Origin: Polyangium sp. y55x31
GTDB lineage: Bacteria > Myxococcota_A > Polyangia > Polyangiales > Polyangiaceae
Assembly (NCBI RefSeq): GCF_029946505.1
Contig: NZ_JARZHG010000031.1
Coordinates: 62,001-126,000, forward strand
Direction of reading: 5' to 3'
Length of the DNA: 64,000 nucleotides
Shown: positions 51,665-63,623 of the stretch, piece by piece
Layout of the letters: every line of letters begins with the position of its first letter
How positions within the stretch are numbered: the stretch's first letter is position 1
The notes under the pieces: model-generated
The model's database searches: none
What the model saw: only the letters and a program-made list of their open reading frames with translations
Told to the model about the DNA's origin: nothing
Translations under genes and position numbers: made by a program

Positions 51665-51668
<4 letters not shown>
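49656..51668 (+). CDS. glgE: Alpha-1,4-glucan:maltose-1-phosphate maltosyltransferase
   Basis: A 670-residue GH13_3 enzyme that extends alpha-1,4-glucan with maltosyl units from maltose-1-phosphate; cytosolic. N-terminal beta domain (EIDGGRFPIKRILGDRIDV), the TIM barrel with YELFPRSFGEGGRHGTF, LYLPPIHPIGQTNRKGKNN, nucleophile FFRVDNPHTKP (D391) and acid FLSEAFTRP (E420), then EEYAYSEKYELRRWD. These match GlgE rather than glycogen-hydrolysing amylases. The start is uncertain: GTG 49656 (used) or GTG 49695, the latter with a Shine-Dalgarno. Its stop overlaps the next start as ATGA, coupling it to treS-mak. Confidence 0.93.
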
Positions 51669-54979
<3,311 letters not shown>

Positions 54980-54985
54980 CGCTCG

Positions 54986-55369
54986 CTACAGCGTGCCCTC
55001 CTTCTTGAAATACGTGCGCGCGTGGGCGGCGATCTGCTTGTCGGTCGGGTGATCCATGGTCTCCACCGCGACGACCCTCGATTTCAGGTCCTGGTGGTGG
55101 CTCTCGAGGTGCCGGACGAACTCGACCTTCGCGTTCGCCGGGCCGACGACGAGGATCTCCTCGGTGCCGGCGAGGTGCGTCGCGACGTCGTGATAATAAT
55201 GCTGGTCCTCGCCCGCGTGCCCCGACGAAGCCGTCGGCCCCGCCTTGCGGTGAAGCTTCGTGTGCGCGTGCGGCGACTTGATCACCTCCCCGGTATAACT
55301 CTCGGGCGTGAGGTGGAAAATGTGGGCCTCATTGTGATCGAGCCAGACGACGGCATGTCGGGTGTTCAT
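54986..55369 (-). CDS. eRF1-like 'translational machinery' protein (baeRF group)
   Basis: A 127-residue protein with the opening HAVVWLDHNEAHIFHL shared by short bacterial eRF1-domain-3-like proteins, then ATHLAGTEEILVVGPANAKVEFVRHLESHH, the archaeo-eukaryotic release-factor-like core. Such proteins are linked with ribosome rescue or tRNA-related quality control, but none is characterised in detail. The ATG at 55369 is used; the open frame beyond it is antisense to the HAD gene. Convergent with treS-mak (6 bp gap). Confidence 0.85.
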   Translation of the reverse strand: MNTRHAVVWLDHNEAHIFHLTPESYTGEVIKSPHAHTKLHRKAGPTASSGHAGEDQHYYHDVATHLAGTEEILVVGPANAKVEFVRHLESHHQDLKSRVVAVETMDHPTDKQIAAHARTYFKKEGTL

Positions 55370-55453
55370 GGGAAAGCTGCCTTCGCAACGAGCGTGCCGC
55401 GGAGCCGGTCCACGTAAAACGCCGGGGAAAACACGCGCACGCGGCGGATCCAT

Positions 55454-55493
55454 GTCCCGGAGGGACGCAAGCCGCGTCCCGAAAGAACGCAAG
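55454..55493. repeat. Two 18-bp direct repeats, 22 bp apart
   Basis: 55454-55471 and 55476-55493 match in 15 of 18 positions (GTCCCG, then ACGCAAG). The 22-bp spacing is two helical turns. They lie in the 212-bp divergent gap before the HAD-ABC operon and could be a regulator site. Confidence 0.55.
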
Positions 55494-55581
55494 GCGTGCG
55501 TGGCGGCGCAAGGACTGCGACGGACGCGTCCGCTCGCTGGCCGTATGTCCCGCCGCGCCGCGGATGTGGTAGGGGGAGACC

Positions 55582-56376
55582 GTGCAGGAAGGTCGAACCC
55601 CGATCCAAGAGACCCCCGAGGGCGTCGTTCGGCGCCTCGCGGCCGCGCGCGCGGCGCTCCCGCGCGAGGAGGACCCGGTCCTCGCGTTCGACGCCGACGG
55701 AACGCTCTGGAGCGGCGACGTCGGCAACGATCTGTTCGAGGCGTTGATCGCCGAAGAAGCGGTGCGCGAAGAGGCGCGCGCGGCGCTGCTCGTCGAAGCC
55801 CGAGAAGCCGGCACGAGCGCCGATGGCAGCACGACCGACATCGCGCAAGGCCTTTACCGCGCGCTCGCAGGCGGCACGTATGAAGAAGTGCGCGCCTTCG
55901 CCATGATGGCCTGGGTCTTCGCGGGGTTTTCCCTCGCAGAAGCGGAGAGCTTTGCCCGGCGCGTCGTCGCTGCGCGGGGCCTCGACGCGCGGCTGCATCG
56001 ATTTCTTTCGCCCGTCCTTGCCTGGGCCGAAGCCGAACAGGTGCCCGTATGGGTGGTCTCGGCTTCGCCGCGCTGGATCGTCGAGATTGGCGTCGCTCTC
56101 CTCGGAATCCCGGCGAATCGCGTCGTCGCCATGACGCCGCGTTTGCAGGACGGGCGCATCGCGGCCGAGCTCGCCGGGCGGCCTGTGTACGGCGATGACA
56201 AACCCGTCGCGCTGCGCGAGGCTTGCCCCGGCGGCACGCTGCTCGGCGCATTCGGGGATTCGAGTTACGACGTGCCCATGCTCGCGGCTTCACGCGTGCC
56301 GGTCGGGGTGCGGCCGAAGGCGGGATTGCTCGCGCGCGCGGCCGAGGTGCCGAGCCTCGTCGTCGTCGGTACCTGA
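55582..56376 (+). CDS. HAD-superfamily phosphatase (PSP/HAD-IB type)
   Basis: A 264-residue cytosolic HAD hydrolase. Motif I is LAFDADGTLW (D37 and D39), motif II is the Ser/Thr region WVVSASPRW, and motif III/IV are GDDKPVALRE and GAFGDSSYDVPML. The alpha-helical cap inserted between motifs I and II fits the phosphoserine-phosphatase-like (HAD-IB) group. Starts at GTG 55582. It is first in an operon with an ABC transporter, beginning 3 bp before that gene's ATG, so it may dephosphorylate the imported compound or a product of it; this is inference. Confidence 0.85.
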   Translation: MQEGRTPIQETPEGVVRRLAAARAALPREEDPVLAFDADGTLWSGDVGNDLFEALIAEEAVREEARAALLVEAREAGTSADGSTTDIAQGLYRALAGGTYEEVRAFAMMAWVFAGFSLAEAESFARRVVAARGLDARLHRFLSPVLAWAEAEQVPVWVVSASPRWIVEIGVALLGIPANRVVAMTPRLQDGRIAAELAGRPVYGDDKPVALREACPGGTLLGAFGDSSYDVPMLAASRVPVGVRPKAGLLARAAEVPSLVVVGT

Positions 56377-56379
56377 GCC

Positions 56380-57465
56380 ATGGCGACGATCGAGCTTCGT
56401 GGCCTCGTCCGCCGGCACCCCGGCACCGAAATCCCCGCCCTCGACAAACTCGATCTCGACGTGCGCGACGGCGAGATGCTCGTGCTCGTCGGCCCCTCCG
56501 GTTGCGGCAAATCGACGACGTTGCGCCTCGTCTCGGGGCTCGACAAGCCCGACGCGGGGACGATCCTGATCGACGGGCGCGACGTCACGCACGTCGCGCC
56601 GCAGGATCGGGACGTCGCGATGGTGTTTCAGGGGTATGCCCTTTATCCGCACATGAAGGTGCGCGAGATCCTGGCATTCCCTCTCAAAATGCGCGACGTG
56701 CCGCGGCCGGAGCAGGAAAAAAAGGTCCTCGAGGCGGCGGAGATGCTCGGTTTGTCGAAGCTCCTCGATCGACGTCCGGGGGAGCTGTCGGGCGGGGAGC
56801 GGCAGCGGGTCGCGATGGGGCGAGCGATCGTGCGGTCGCCGAAGGTGTTTCTTTTCGACGAGCCGCTCTCGAACCTCGACGCCGCGCTCCGGGCGGAGCT
56901 GCGTGTCGAGCTCGCTTCGCTCGTGCGCAGGCTCGGCGTGACGAGCATTTACGTCACGCACGATCAGGTCGAGGCCATGACGATCGGCGATCGCATCGCC
57001 GTGATGAAGAGCGGCGTGCTCCAGCAGGTGGGGACGCCGAAGGACATCTACGAGGCGCCGGCCAATGTCTTCGTGGCCTCGTTCCTCGGGACGCCGGCCA
57101 TCAATCGCATCGAGGCGACGTACCACGCGGGGACGATCGAGGCGCCGAGCCTCCTTTTTTCGGTGCCGATGACGCTCGGCCTGCCGAACCGTGTCGTCGT
57201 GGGGATCCGGCCGGAGCACGTATCGATCGTGAAAGACAAACCACGCCCGGACGACATTCCGATCTCCGCGAAGGTCGTGCACGCCGAGCCGCTCGGCGCC
57301 GAGACGTACCTTTACCTCGACGCATCGGGGACGAGGATCGCGGCGCGTATGCCCGGCTGGGGGACCTTTTCGCCGGGCGATACGCTCGTCGCCGCGGTCG
57401 AGCCGCGCCATTGCTTGTTCTTCGATGCCCAGACGGGCCGAAGGGTCGCGGAGGCGCGAGGATGA
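56380..57465 (+). CDS. Carbohydrate ABC transporter ATP-binding subunit (UgpC/MalK type)
   Basis: A 361-residue ATPase of the CUT1 class. Walker A GPSGCGKST, Q-loop FQGYALYPHMKV, signature LSGGERQR, Walker B KVFLFDEPLSNLD and the switch His in YVTHDQVEAM are intact; a C-terminal TOBE/OB regulatory domain (VVVGIRPEHV) follows. It forms a dimer that powers uptake by the following permeases. Stop overlaps the next start as ATGA. Confidence 0.95.
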   Translation: MATIELRGLVRRHPGTEIPALDKLDLDVRDGEMLVLVGPSGCGKSTTLRLVSGLDKPDAGTILIDGRDVTHVAPQDRDVAMVFQGYALYPHMKVREILAFPLKMRDVPRPEQEKKVLEAAEMLGLSKLLDRRPGELSGGERQRVAMGRAIVRSPKVFLFDEPLSNLDAALRAELRVELASLVRRLGVTSIYVTHDQVEAMTIGDRIAVMKSGVLQQVGTPKDIYEAPANVFVASFLGTPAINRIEATYHAGTIEAPSLLFSVPMTLGLPNRVVVGIRPEHVSIVKDKPRPDDIPISAKVVHAEPLGAETYLYLDASGTRIAARMPGWGTFSPGDTLVAAVEPRHCLFFDAQTGRRVAEARG

Positions 57466-58733
57466 GCGTGCGCCTCGGGCGCAGGGACGCGCTCCTCACG
57501 CTCGCCTCGTCGTTCGCCGCCCTGGCGGGGGCGGGCTGCGCGCGCGGCGGCAAAGACGGCGAGGCGTCACTCTGGTTCGCGTACGGCGGCACGAACCGCG
57601 AGGTTTTGCTCTCGCTCGTCGATCGGTTCAACGCCGAGCAAACCACGTATCGCATCAAGGCCATTTACCAGGGCGATTACTTCGAGGCCCTGGCGAAGCT
57701 CCGCACGGCCATCGCGGCGCGCGCGGCGCCGGCGCTCACGCACGTCGTCGGCGAGGTCGTGCCTTACCTCGCACAGGCCGGGACACTGCTGCCCGTCGAC
57801 GAAGCGAACCACGTGACCGGCGACATCGTCCCCGCCCTCGGGCAAACCGGGTGTTTCGTGCGCGGCGGCGAGCGGCCCATCGTCTGCGCGCCGTTCAATC
57901 GGTCGACGCCGATTGCGTATTACAACCGCGCGATCTTCGACGAGCTCGGCCTGCACCCGCCGACGACCTGGAAAGAGCTCGAATCCGTGGCCCGCGCGGC
58001 GACGGTCCGGGCGAACGATGGCACCGTGACGCGCCACGGATTCGCCTGCCCCATCGATTGGTGGTTCTGGGTGGCGCTCGTGGGGCAGGCGGGCGGGACC
58101 GTCGTGGAGAATGACGGGGCGCCGTCGCTCGGCGGCGAGGCCGGGGTGCGCGCGCTCGAATTCTGGCAGCGGCTCGTGCACGAGGAGCGCACGATGAAGC
58201 CGCCGCCGGGCCGCGATTACAATGCCTGGCAGGCGACGAACACCGATTTCCTCGCGGGCCGGGTGGCCATGATCTGGACCTCGACCGCGTTCCTCAAGTA
58301 CCTCGAGACGAACGCGAAGTTCCCGGTCGGCGCCGCGCCGCTGCCGGGGGACGTGCGGAAGAGCGTGCCCACGGGCGGCACGATGTTCGTCATTCCAGCC
58401 GCCTCGGCGGAGCGCGAGCGCCCCGCGGCCCACGCGTTTTTGCAATGGATGATGCTCCCGCGGCAGGCAAACGAATGGGCCACGCGGACGGGGTATCTGC
58501 CCGTGTCGCAAAAGGGGCTCGCAGAGCTCGAAGCGAGCGGATATTACGACGCGCACCCGAATGACCGGGTCGCGCTCGATCAATTGAAGGACGCCTTCGC
58601 GTGGCCGTGGGCGCCGTCCTTGTTCCGCATCCAGCGCGAGGCGGTGCAGCCGCGGCTCGAAGAGGCGGTCCTCGCCAGGCGGGACGCGCGTGCGACGCTC
58701 GACGAGGCGCGCCGCGCGGCGAGGGAGCCATGA
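57462..58733 (+). CDS. Carbohydrate ABC transporter substrate-binding lipoprotein
   Basis: A 423-residue family-1 extracellular binding protein with a lipoprotein signal (lipobox GAGC, Cys about residue 26, preceded by RRDALLTLAS, suggesting export). FNRSTPIAYYNRAIFDELGLHPP and GRVAMIWTSTAFL are typical hinge/ligand regions of UgpB-like proteins. Substrate probably a sugar or sugar phosphate (glycerol-3-phosphate in the case of UgpB), but ligand residues do not decide. Coupled to both neighbours by ATGA. Confidence 0.9.
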   Translation: MSVRLGRRDALLTLASSFAALAGAGCARGGKDGEASLWFAYGGTNREVLLSLVDRFNAEQTTYRIKAIYQGDYFEALAKLRTAIAARAAPALTHVVGEVVPYLAQAGTLLPVDEANHVTGDIVPALGQTGCFVRGGERPIVCAPFNRSTPIAYYNRAIFDELGLHPPTTWKELESVARAATVRANDGTVTRHGFACPIDWWFWVALVGQAGGTVVENDGAPSLGGEAGVRALEFWQRLVHEERTMKPPPGRDYNAWQATNTDFLAGRVAMIWTSTAFLKYLETNAKFPVGAAPLPGDVRKSVPTGGTMFVIPAASAERERPAAHAFLQWMMLPRQANEWATRTGYLPVSQKGLAELEASGYYDAHPNDRVALDQLKDAFAWPWAPSLFRIQREAVQPRLEEAVLARRDARATLDEARRAAREP

Positions 58734-59608
58734 AGCCGAAGCGCCCGCTCGATCCCTACCTCTTCCTCGCCCCGACGGCGCTCGTGCTCGGCCTTTTCTT
58801 TTTCTGGCCGCTCGCGCTCGTCTTCAAGAACAGCTTTTACCGCTGGGACATGCTCACGCCCCCCGAATGGGTGGGCACGGCCAATTACGCACAAATCCTC
58901 GCGAGCGGCGAGCTCTGGGGCACGATCGGGCGGACGCTCTCGTACAGCGTCGTGGTCGTCGTCGTTTCGCTCGCGCTCGGGCTCGGCCTCGCGCTCGCGC
59001 TCGATCGACCCGGGAAGCTTTATGCCTTCGTGCGGGGCGCGGTCTTCAGCGCGTACGTCGTCTCGTGGGTCGCCGTGGCCCTGCTCTGGATGTGGATCCT
59101 CGACGCGGACGGCGGGCTGCTCTCGACGCTCTGCCGCGCAATGGGCATCACGCCCAAGAACTGGCTCGGTGATCCCGCGGTCGCGCTCTACACGCTCGCG
59201 GCCGTGAGCGTCTGGAAAATCACGGGGTATTCGATGGTGATTTTCCTGGCGGGATTGCAGGACATCCCGCGCTCCTTGCACGAGGCCGCGGCGCTCGACG
59301 GCGCCGGGCCGTTTTCGCGGTTCCTCCACGTCACCTGGCCCATGCTGCGCCCGAGCGCCTCGTTCGTCGGGACGACCAGCCTCATTCTCTCGTTCCAGGC
59401 CTTCGACGTGGTCCGCGTGATGACCCAGGGCGGGCCCGTGAAATCGACGACGGTCTTCGTCTACGCGATTTACGAGCACGTCTTCGTGAACCTGCGCGTG
59501 GGGCGGGCGAGCGCGATGACCGTCGCGTTTTTCGTGCTCCTGCTCGGGCTCACGGCCTTGCAGCTCGGTTCCTGGCGGCTCGGCAAGACGGGCGCGAGGC
59601 GCGCATGA
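58730..59608 (+). CDS. Carbohydrate ABC transporter permease (UgpA/MalF type)
   Basis: A 292-residue permease with six membrane helices; the EAA loop reads LHEAAALDGAGPFSRFLHVTWPML, the contact site for the ATPase. N-terminus PYLFLAPTALVLGLFFFWP is the family's first helix. The ATG at 58730 overlaps the preceding stop; the longer frame upstream is the binding protein's antiphase. Confidence 0.93.
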   Translation: MKPKRPLDPYLFLAPTALVLGLFFFWPLALVFKNSFYRWDMLTPPEWVGTANYAQILASGELWGTIGRTLSYSVVVVVVSLALGLGLALALDRPGKLYAFVRGAVFSAYVVSWVAVALLWMWILDADGGLLSTLCRAMGITPKNWLGDPAVALYTLAAVSVWKITGYSMVIFLAGLQDIPRSLHEAAALDGAGPFSRFLHVTWPMLRPSASFVGTTSLILSFQAFDVVRVMTQGGPVKSTTVFVYAIYEHVFVNLRVGRASAMTVAFFVLLLGLTALQLGSWRLGKTGARRA

Positions 59609-60411
59609 GACCCGCCTTTTCGCGTGTCCTGCTCGCCGTCGTGGCCCTGCTCTGGCTCGGGCCGTATGCGTGGATGGTGCTGACCTCGCTCCGGACCTTG
59701 CCGGAAATCGTGGCGGCGCCCGCGTGGCCGATCCCGAAATCGATCCAGTTCGAGGCCTACCGCGAGGTCCTCCGGACGATCCCCGTCGGCCGTTATTTCC
59801 TCAACACGACAGCCATGGCCGTGGCCATCGCGCTCCTCCAAATCCTGCTCGCATTGCCCGCGGGATACGCGCTCGCCAAATTGCATTTCGTCGGCAAGAA
59901 GGTCGCGTTTGCCCTGGTGCTCGCGTGCCTCCTCATTCCGGCGCAGGTCACGTTCGTCCCCGTCTTTTCGATGCTCGGCCCGATCGGCCTCGTGAACACG
60001 TTCGCGGCGCTCATCCTGCCGTTCGGCGTGAGCGCGCTCGGGACGTTCCTCGTGCGGCAAGCGCTGCTCTCCGTGCCCGACGAGATGATCGAGGCGGCGC
60101 GGCTCGACGGCGCGAGCGAGCTTCGCATCGTCTACGGCCTGCTCGCCCCGATGTTACGGCCGACCCTCGCGTCGCTGTTCCTCTTCAGCTTCGTCTTTCA
60201 TTACAACGATTATTTCTGGCCGCTCGTCATGACGACCGACGACGACGTGCGCACCTTGCCCCTCGCTGTCGCCCTGCTCCGCGAGCAAGGCACCGGCGTG
60301 CGCTGGCACATCGTCATGGCGGGGAACGTGATTCTGAGTTTGCCCGTCCTCGCGCTCTTCGCGGCGGTACAGAAGCAAATCCTTCGGGCGGTGACGGCGC
60401 GGGTCGGGTAA
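59605..60411 (+). CDS. Carbohydrate ABC transporter permease (UgpE/MalG type)
   Basis: A 268-residue permease with six helices and EAA loop IEAARLDGASELRIVYGLLAPML; N-terminal part GPYAWMVLTSLRTLPEI is usual for MalG-like members. It completes the importer. It starts with ATGA overlap of its partner. A short G+C-rich hairpin (about 60414-60430) follows its stop and may terminate it. Confidence 0.93.
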   Translation: MRPAFSRVLLAVVALLWLGPYAWMVLTSLRTLPEIVAAPAWPIPKSIQFEAYREVLRTIPVGRYFLNTTAMAVAIALLQILLALPAGYALAKLHFVGKKVAFALVLACLLIPAQVTFVPVFSMLGPIGLVNTFAALILPFGVSALGTFLVRQALLSVPDEMIEAARLDGASELRIVYGLLAPMLRPTLASLFLFSFVFHYNDYFWPLVMTTDDDVRTLPLAVALLREQGTGVRWHIVMAGNVILSLPVLALFAAVQKQILRAVTARVG

Positions 60412-60433
60412 CGACCGCCGCCGGGCGGCGCGT

Positions 60434-61039
60434 TCATGCGTCTCGTTGCTCGCCGAAGCCGAGCACGTGCATGCCAAACGAGGTCGCGAGGAGGATCGCC
60501 GTATCGAGCGGGACGTGGGCGCCCTTCACCTTGTTCCTCGCCGGATCGACGAACAGGTCCGAGCAGCGGGGGAACTGCGCATTGCGAAGGTCGCACTCGT
60601 CGAAGCGCGTCCCCCCAAATCGGCACTCCTCGAACACGGCGCCGGAGAGGTCCGTCGCCGCGAAGACCGCCTCGGTGATTGCACACCGCGTGAAGCGTGT
60701 CTTGCGCAGCGCGAGCGAGTCCATCACGGTGTACCGGAGGTCGCAGTCCTCGAACGACACGTCGGGGAACTTTGCGATCTTCGTCCAGTTGATCCCCATC
60801 AGCTTGCAAGCCTTGAACGTCACGCCCCGCAGCGAGAGCATGGTGACGTCCGCTTGACGCAAATCACATTCCTCGAACGTGCAGCCCTCGAGCCGCGTCC
60901 GCGTCCATCGGCCCTCGCTGAGCCTGGACCGTCGAAATACGCAGTAGGAAAACTCGCGATCACGGAGGTCCGCTCGTTCGAGCGTGACCTTGTCGAATGT
61001 CTCGCCGTCGAACGAACTCTTGCCTTCGAATGGATTCAC
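60434..61039 (-). CDS. Pentapeptide-repeat protein
   Basis: A 201-residue protein composed largely of A(D/N)LxX/FxxC-type pentads (FDKVTLERADLRDREFSY, FEECDLRQADVTML, FEDCDLRYTVMD, FEECRFGGTRFDECDLRNA), which fold as a right-handed quadrilateral beta helix. The C-terminal 45 residues (HVPLDTAILLATSFGMHV) are outside the repeat. Qnr/McbG-like members mimic DNA and protect gyrase, but function is unassigned for most. The GTG at 61039 with GGAGGGG just upstream is used. Convergent with the ABC operon. Confidence 0.87.
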   Translation of the reverse strand: MNPFEGKSSFDGETFDKVTLERADLRDREFSYCVFRRSRLSEGRWTRTRLEGCTFEECDLRQADVTMLSLRGVTFKACKLMGINWTKIAKFPDVSFEDCDLRYTVMDSLALRKTRFTRCAITEAVFAATDLSGAVFEECRFGGTRFDECDLRNAQFPRCSDLFVDPARNKVKGAHVPLDTAILLATSFGMHVLGFGEQRDA

Positions 61040-61151
61040 ATCCCCTCCACGAACGTCATGGGCCGGACACGATTGCCGCATGCCGCGCGTGTTGTCAACG
61101 ACAACGATTCGCAGGGAGGGAGGCGCTCCGTGACGTCGCGTTCCGCCGCAC

Positions 61152-61805
61152 CTATGGTTTTTCCCCGGGCTTCTTCGGTGCCTTCCCGGCCATCTCGTCC
61201 CGCATAAGGAATTGCTCCTGCGTGAGCTCTCCCATGACCTCGGGCGTCCGTCCCTTGCGCTCGGGCGCGTAGTCGAGCAGCAGCGTATCGTAGTCCCGAA
61301 CGAACTGCGCGCCCGCCATGAGCCCCGCGACCCCCGCGCCCACCGCGCCCACCGTCACGGCCGCTGCGGCCACCGACCGCCGCACCCGCCGCCTGCGCAC
61401 ACCCACGGGACAATCGTCCGTCATCACCGTCCCGTCCTTGCGCTGGAAGTACCGGACGCAGAGGTTGCCCTCCTTCTCGCGAATGAGCTGCTCGGCCTCC
61501 TGCGCCGTCAGGGCCGAGAGGTTGTAGACGTTCTTTTCACAAGACGGGCAGAAGCGCGTGCGATCGTCGCCCACCATCGAAGCCCAATCGGCCGGGCAGG
61601 GGGCCGCGACCTCGACCCGCGAAAGCAAGGGCAAGCGCCGCTTCTCTTCGAGCCTTCGATTTACGTCCGCGAGCTCCTTGCCGAGGTCGGCTTCCTCGCG
61701 CGTCAGGTCTTCGAGCTCGCGCCGCTGCGCCTCGATTTGCTGGAGGCGGCCCTCGATTTCAGCCTTCTTCGTCTGCAGGGCGTGCTCGTCGTCGCGGTAG
61801 GCCAT
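61152..61805 (-). CDS. Coiled-coil membrane protein with Cys-rich domain
   Basis: A 217-residue protein: N-terminal coiled coil (about 5-55, KKAEIEGRLQQIEAQRRELE), a compact Cys-containing domain (about 65-135) with CPADWASMVGDDRTRFCPSC and NLCVRYFQRKDGTVMTDDC, a basic segment (RRRRVRRS), and one transmembrane helix (about 143-165, VAAAAVTVGAVGAGVAGL). The 'CPADWASM.GD..TRFC..C' module recurs in myxobacterial proteins and may bind zinc or form disulfides; its function is unknown. Confidence 0.78.
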   Translation of the reverse strand: MAYRDDEHALQTKKAEIEGRLQQIEAQRRELEDLTREEADLGKELADVNRRLEEKRRLPLLSRVEVAAPCPADWASMVGDDRTRFCPSCEKNVYNLSALTAQEAEQLIREKEGNLCVRYFQRKDGTVMTDDCPVGVRRRRVRRSVAAAAVTVGAVGAGVAGLMAGAQFVRDYDTLLLDYAPERKGRTPEVMGELTQEQFLMRDEMAGKAPKKPGEKP

Positions 61806-61870
61806 GGCCCTTCGACCCGCGATCGAGCGTCCGGGTTTGCGAGGGCGAGCAACTTTTCGTGGCGGCGCGC

Positions 61871-62317
61871 TCAGTTGCGGGTGTTCAGCGGATCCTTGCG
61901 CGTCGAGACCAGGAACGGGTTCACCATGCCCGCCGGCACCGTCGTCCCCGCCGCCTGGGTGGCCGGCGTCTCGGGGTTCTTGCGCGGGAGCGGGCGCGGC
62001 AGGGGCTTCGGCGTGGGCAAGGGCCGAGGCTCGGGCTCGGCGACCAGGCTGAGGGCGAGCTCGATCGAGGCCTTGGCCTTGGCGATCTGGGCGAGCGCAT
62101 TCGCGCGCTCCCGGGGGCGGGCCGCGCTGGCTTGCTCGATCTCCTGCTCGGCGCGCTCGAGGAACGTGAATCCCCGCGCGAGCTTCAGCCGCGTGATCTG
62201 CTCGGCCGTCGGGAGATCCGCGTCACACGCGGCCGACTCCTGCACGGCGCCCCGGCCGACGACGACGACGAGCGCTCCCGCGAGTACCAGGGTCGAGACC
62301 TTCCACACGTTCACCAT
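61871..62317 (-). CDS. Small secreted or membrane-anchored protein, unknown
   Basis: A 148-residue protein with a hydrophobic N-terminus (MVNVWKVSTLVLAGALVVVV), a helical middle (LKLARGFTFLERAEQEIEQA, NALAQIAKAKASIELAL) and a Pro-rich tail. No domain recognised. The ATG at 62317 is chosen; the longer frame to 62701 overlaps the divergent gene. Same strand as, and 65 bp upstream of, the Cys-rich coiled-coil gene. Confidence 0.68.
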   Translation of the reverse strand: MVNVWKVSTLVLAGALVVVVGRGAVQESAACDADLPTAEQITRLKLARGFTFLERAEQEIEQASAARPRERANALAQIAKAKASIELALSLVAEPEPRPLPTPKPLPRPLPRKNPETPATQAAGTTVPAGMVNPFLVSTRKDPLNTRN

Positions 62318-62420
62318 CGCTGCTCCCTCCTCCGCGCGCGAACGTCGCGCGATCGCCACGTGGCGAGGTCGGGCCTTTCTGTGACCAACTTTTTTCCGGG
62401 ACGAGGATATCCTCGCCGCC

Positions 62421-63611
62421 ATGACGGCCCTGTCCGCCCCGAGGTCCACGGAAGAGAAGTCCGGGACGAGCGCAAGGCGCCCGCTCGCCGACGTCGCCGC
62501 CCTGAAGGACCGCCGCTTCCTTTCGATGTTGCCCGTGATCCTGTGCGCGATGGCGCTGCCGTTCGCGGCCCGCTTGCTCGAGCCGATGTGGATCGACGCC
62601 TCCGCGGTGGCCCAGGCGCGCTTCTTCGCGCGGCTCTGCGTGGTCTTCCTCCTGCTCGCGTGTTTTCCGGCCGTGTTGATCCTGATTCGCCTCGGCGTCA
62701 CGGACGTGACCGCGGGGCAGCACCGGACGCTGCTCGCGATTTACCCTGCCCTGACCTCGATCTGGCAGAGCATCGTCGGCCTCGACGGCCTCGTCCTCGT
62801 CGCCTGGCCCGCCAAGCTGGCCCTGCCGCATTTCGTCTTCGACGTCGTCCTGTCCGTGCTGTCGGCCGTGCTCATTCCGTTCGTCTTGCACCACCAGGCG
62901 TGGTTTTACGGGTTCGACGCGGATTCATTGCGCAGGGCGCGCGAGGTGCTCCGGAGCGAATCCGTCGAAGGCGCGACGCGGCCGCTCGATACGCTCGATT
63001 ATCGGGTGCTCCAGCTCGTCGGCAAGAGCGGGAGCGACATCGCGCGGGTGATGATCAACGACATGGGCATCGGCCACCGCGACCTCATGCTGCGATTGCA
63101 GAAGCTCGTGGCGCTCGGCTACCTCGAGCTCGTCGAGGAGATGCACGGGCCGCAGGTCGTCCTGACGACGCTCGCCACGGATACGCTCGCCTTGCCGGTC
63201 TCGCTGTTCACGTGGGACACCGACGATCGGGAGACCTTGCGCGAGCTCGCCTCGGCGCGGCTCTCGCTCGAAGCACGCGAGCCGCAACGGGTCGTCGTGG
63301 CGTGCGCGCGGCTCGCCGAGATGATGCTGAAGCGACTCCTGTCGCGGGTGACGCCGCCCGTGACGCAGGTCGGCGGAAAGGACATCGGCAAGGCGACGCT
63401 CGGCGAGCTCGTGCAAGCGTGCCGGCAGCACAAGCGGATCGGGAAGTTCGAGGACAGCGTGTTCGGCGCGATCAACGAGCGGCGAAAGAAGATCCACGCA
63501 CGCGACAACGAGGAGCCGATCGACGATCAGGATGCATTCGTGATTTATACGCTCACGGAGATCGTGGCGCGCGAGGTGCTCCGGCGCGGGGACGAAGCGC
63601 CGGCCGATTGA
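62421..63611 (+). CDS. Four-TM protein with winged-helix-like and HEPN-like regions
   Basis: A 396-residue protein. Four transmembrane helices lie at about 34-55, 68-92, 108-133 and 137-160; a helix-rich segment follows (about 190-240, VLQLVGKSGSDIARVMINDM ... LMLRLQKLVALGYLELVEE) that resembles a winged helix; the C-terminus is helical with NERRKKIHA (R354-x4-H359), matching the RX4-6H signature of HEPN ribonucleases and DUF4145-like domains. I infer a membrane-tethered regulator or RNase; nothing else supports the nuclease call. Divergent from the small secreted protein gene by 103 bp. Confidence 0.7.
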   Translation: MTALSAPRSTEEKSGTSARRPLADVAALKDRRFLSMLPVILCAMALPFAARLLEPMWIDASAVAQARFFARLCVVFLLLACFPAVLILIRLGVTDVTAGQHRTLLAIYPALTSIWQSIVGLDGLVLVAWPAKLALPHFVFDVVLSVLSAVLIPFVLHHQAWFYGFDADSLRRAREVLRSESVEGATRPLDTLDYRVLQLVGKSGSDIARVMINDMGIGHRDLMLRLQKLVALGYLELVEEMHGPQVVLTTLATDTLALPVSLFTWDTDDRETLRELASARLSLEAREPQRVVVACARLAEMMLKRLLSRVTPPVTQVGGKDIGKATLGELVQACRQHKRIGKFEDSVFGAINERRKKIHARDNEEPIDDQDAFVIYTLTEIVAREVLRRGDEAPAD

Positions 63612-63623
63612 AGCGCGCCGCGG

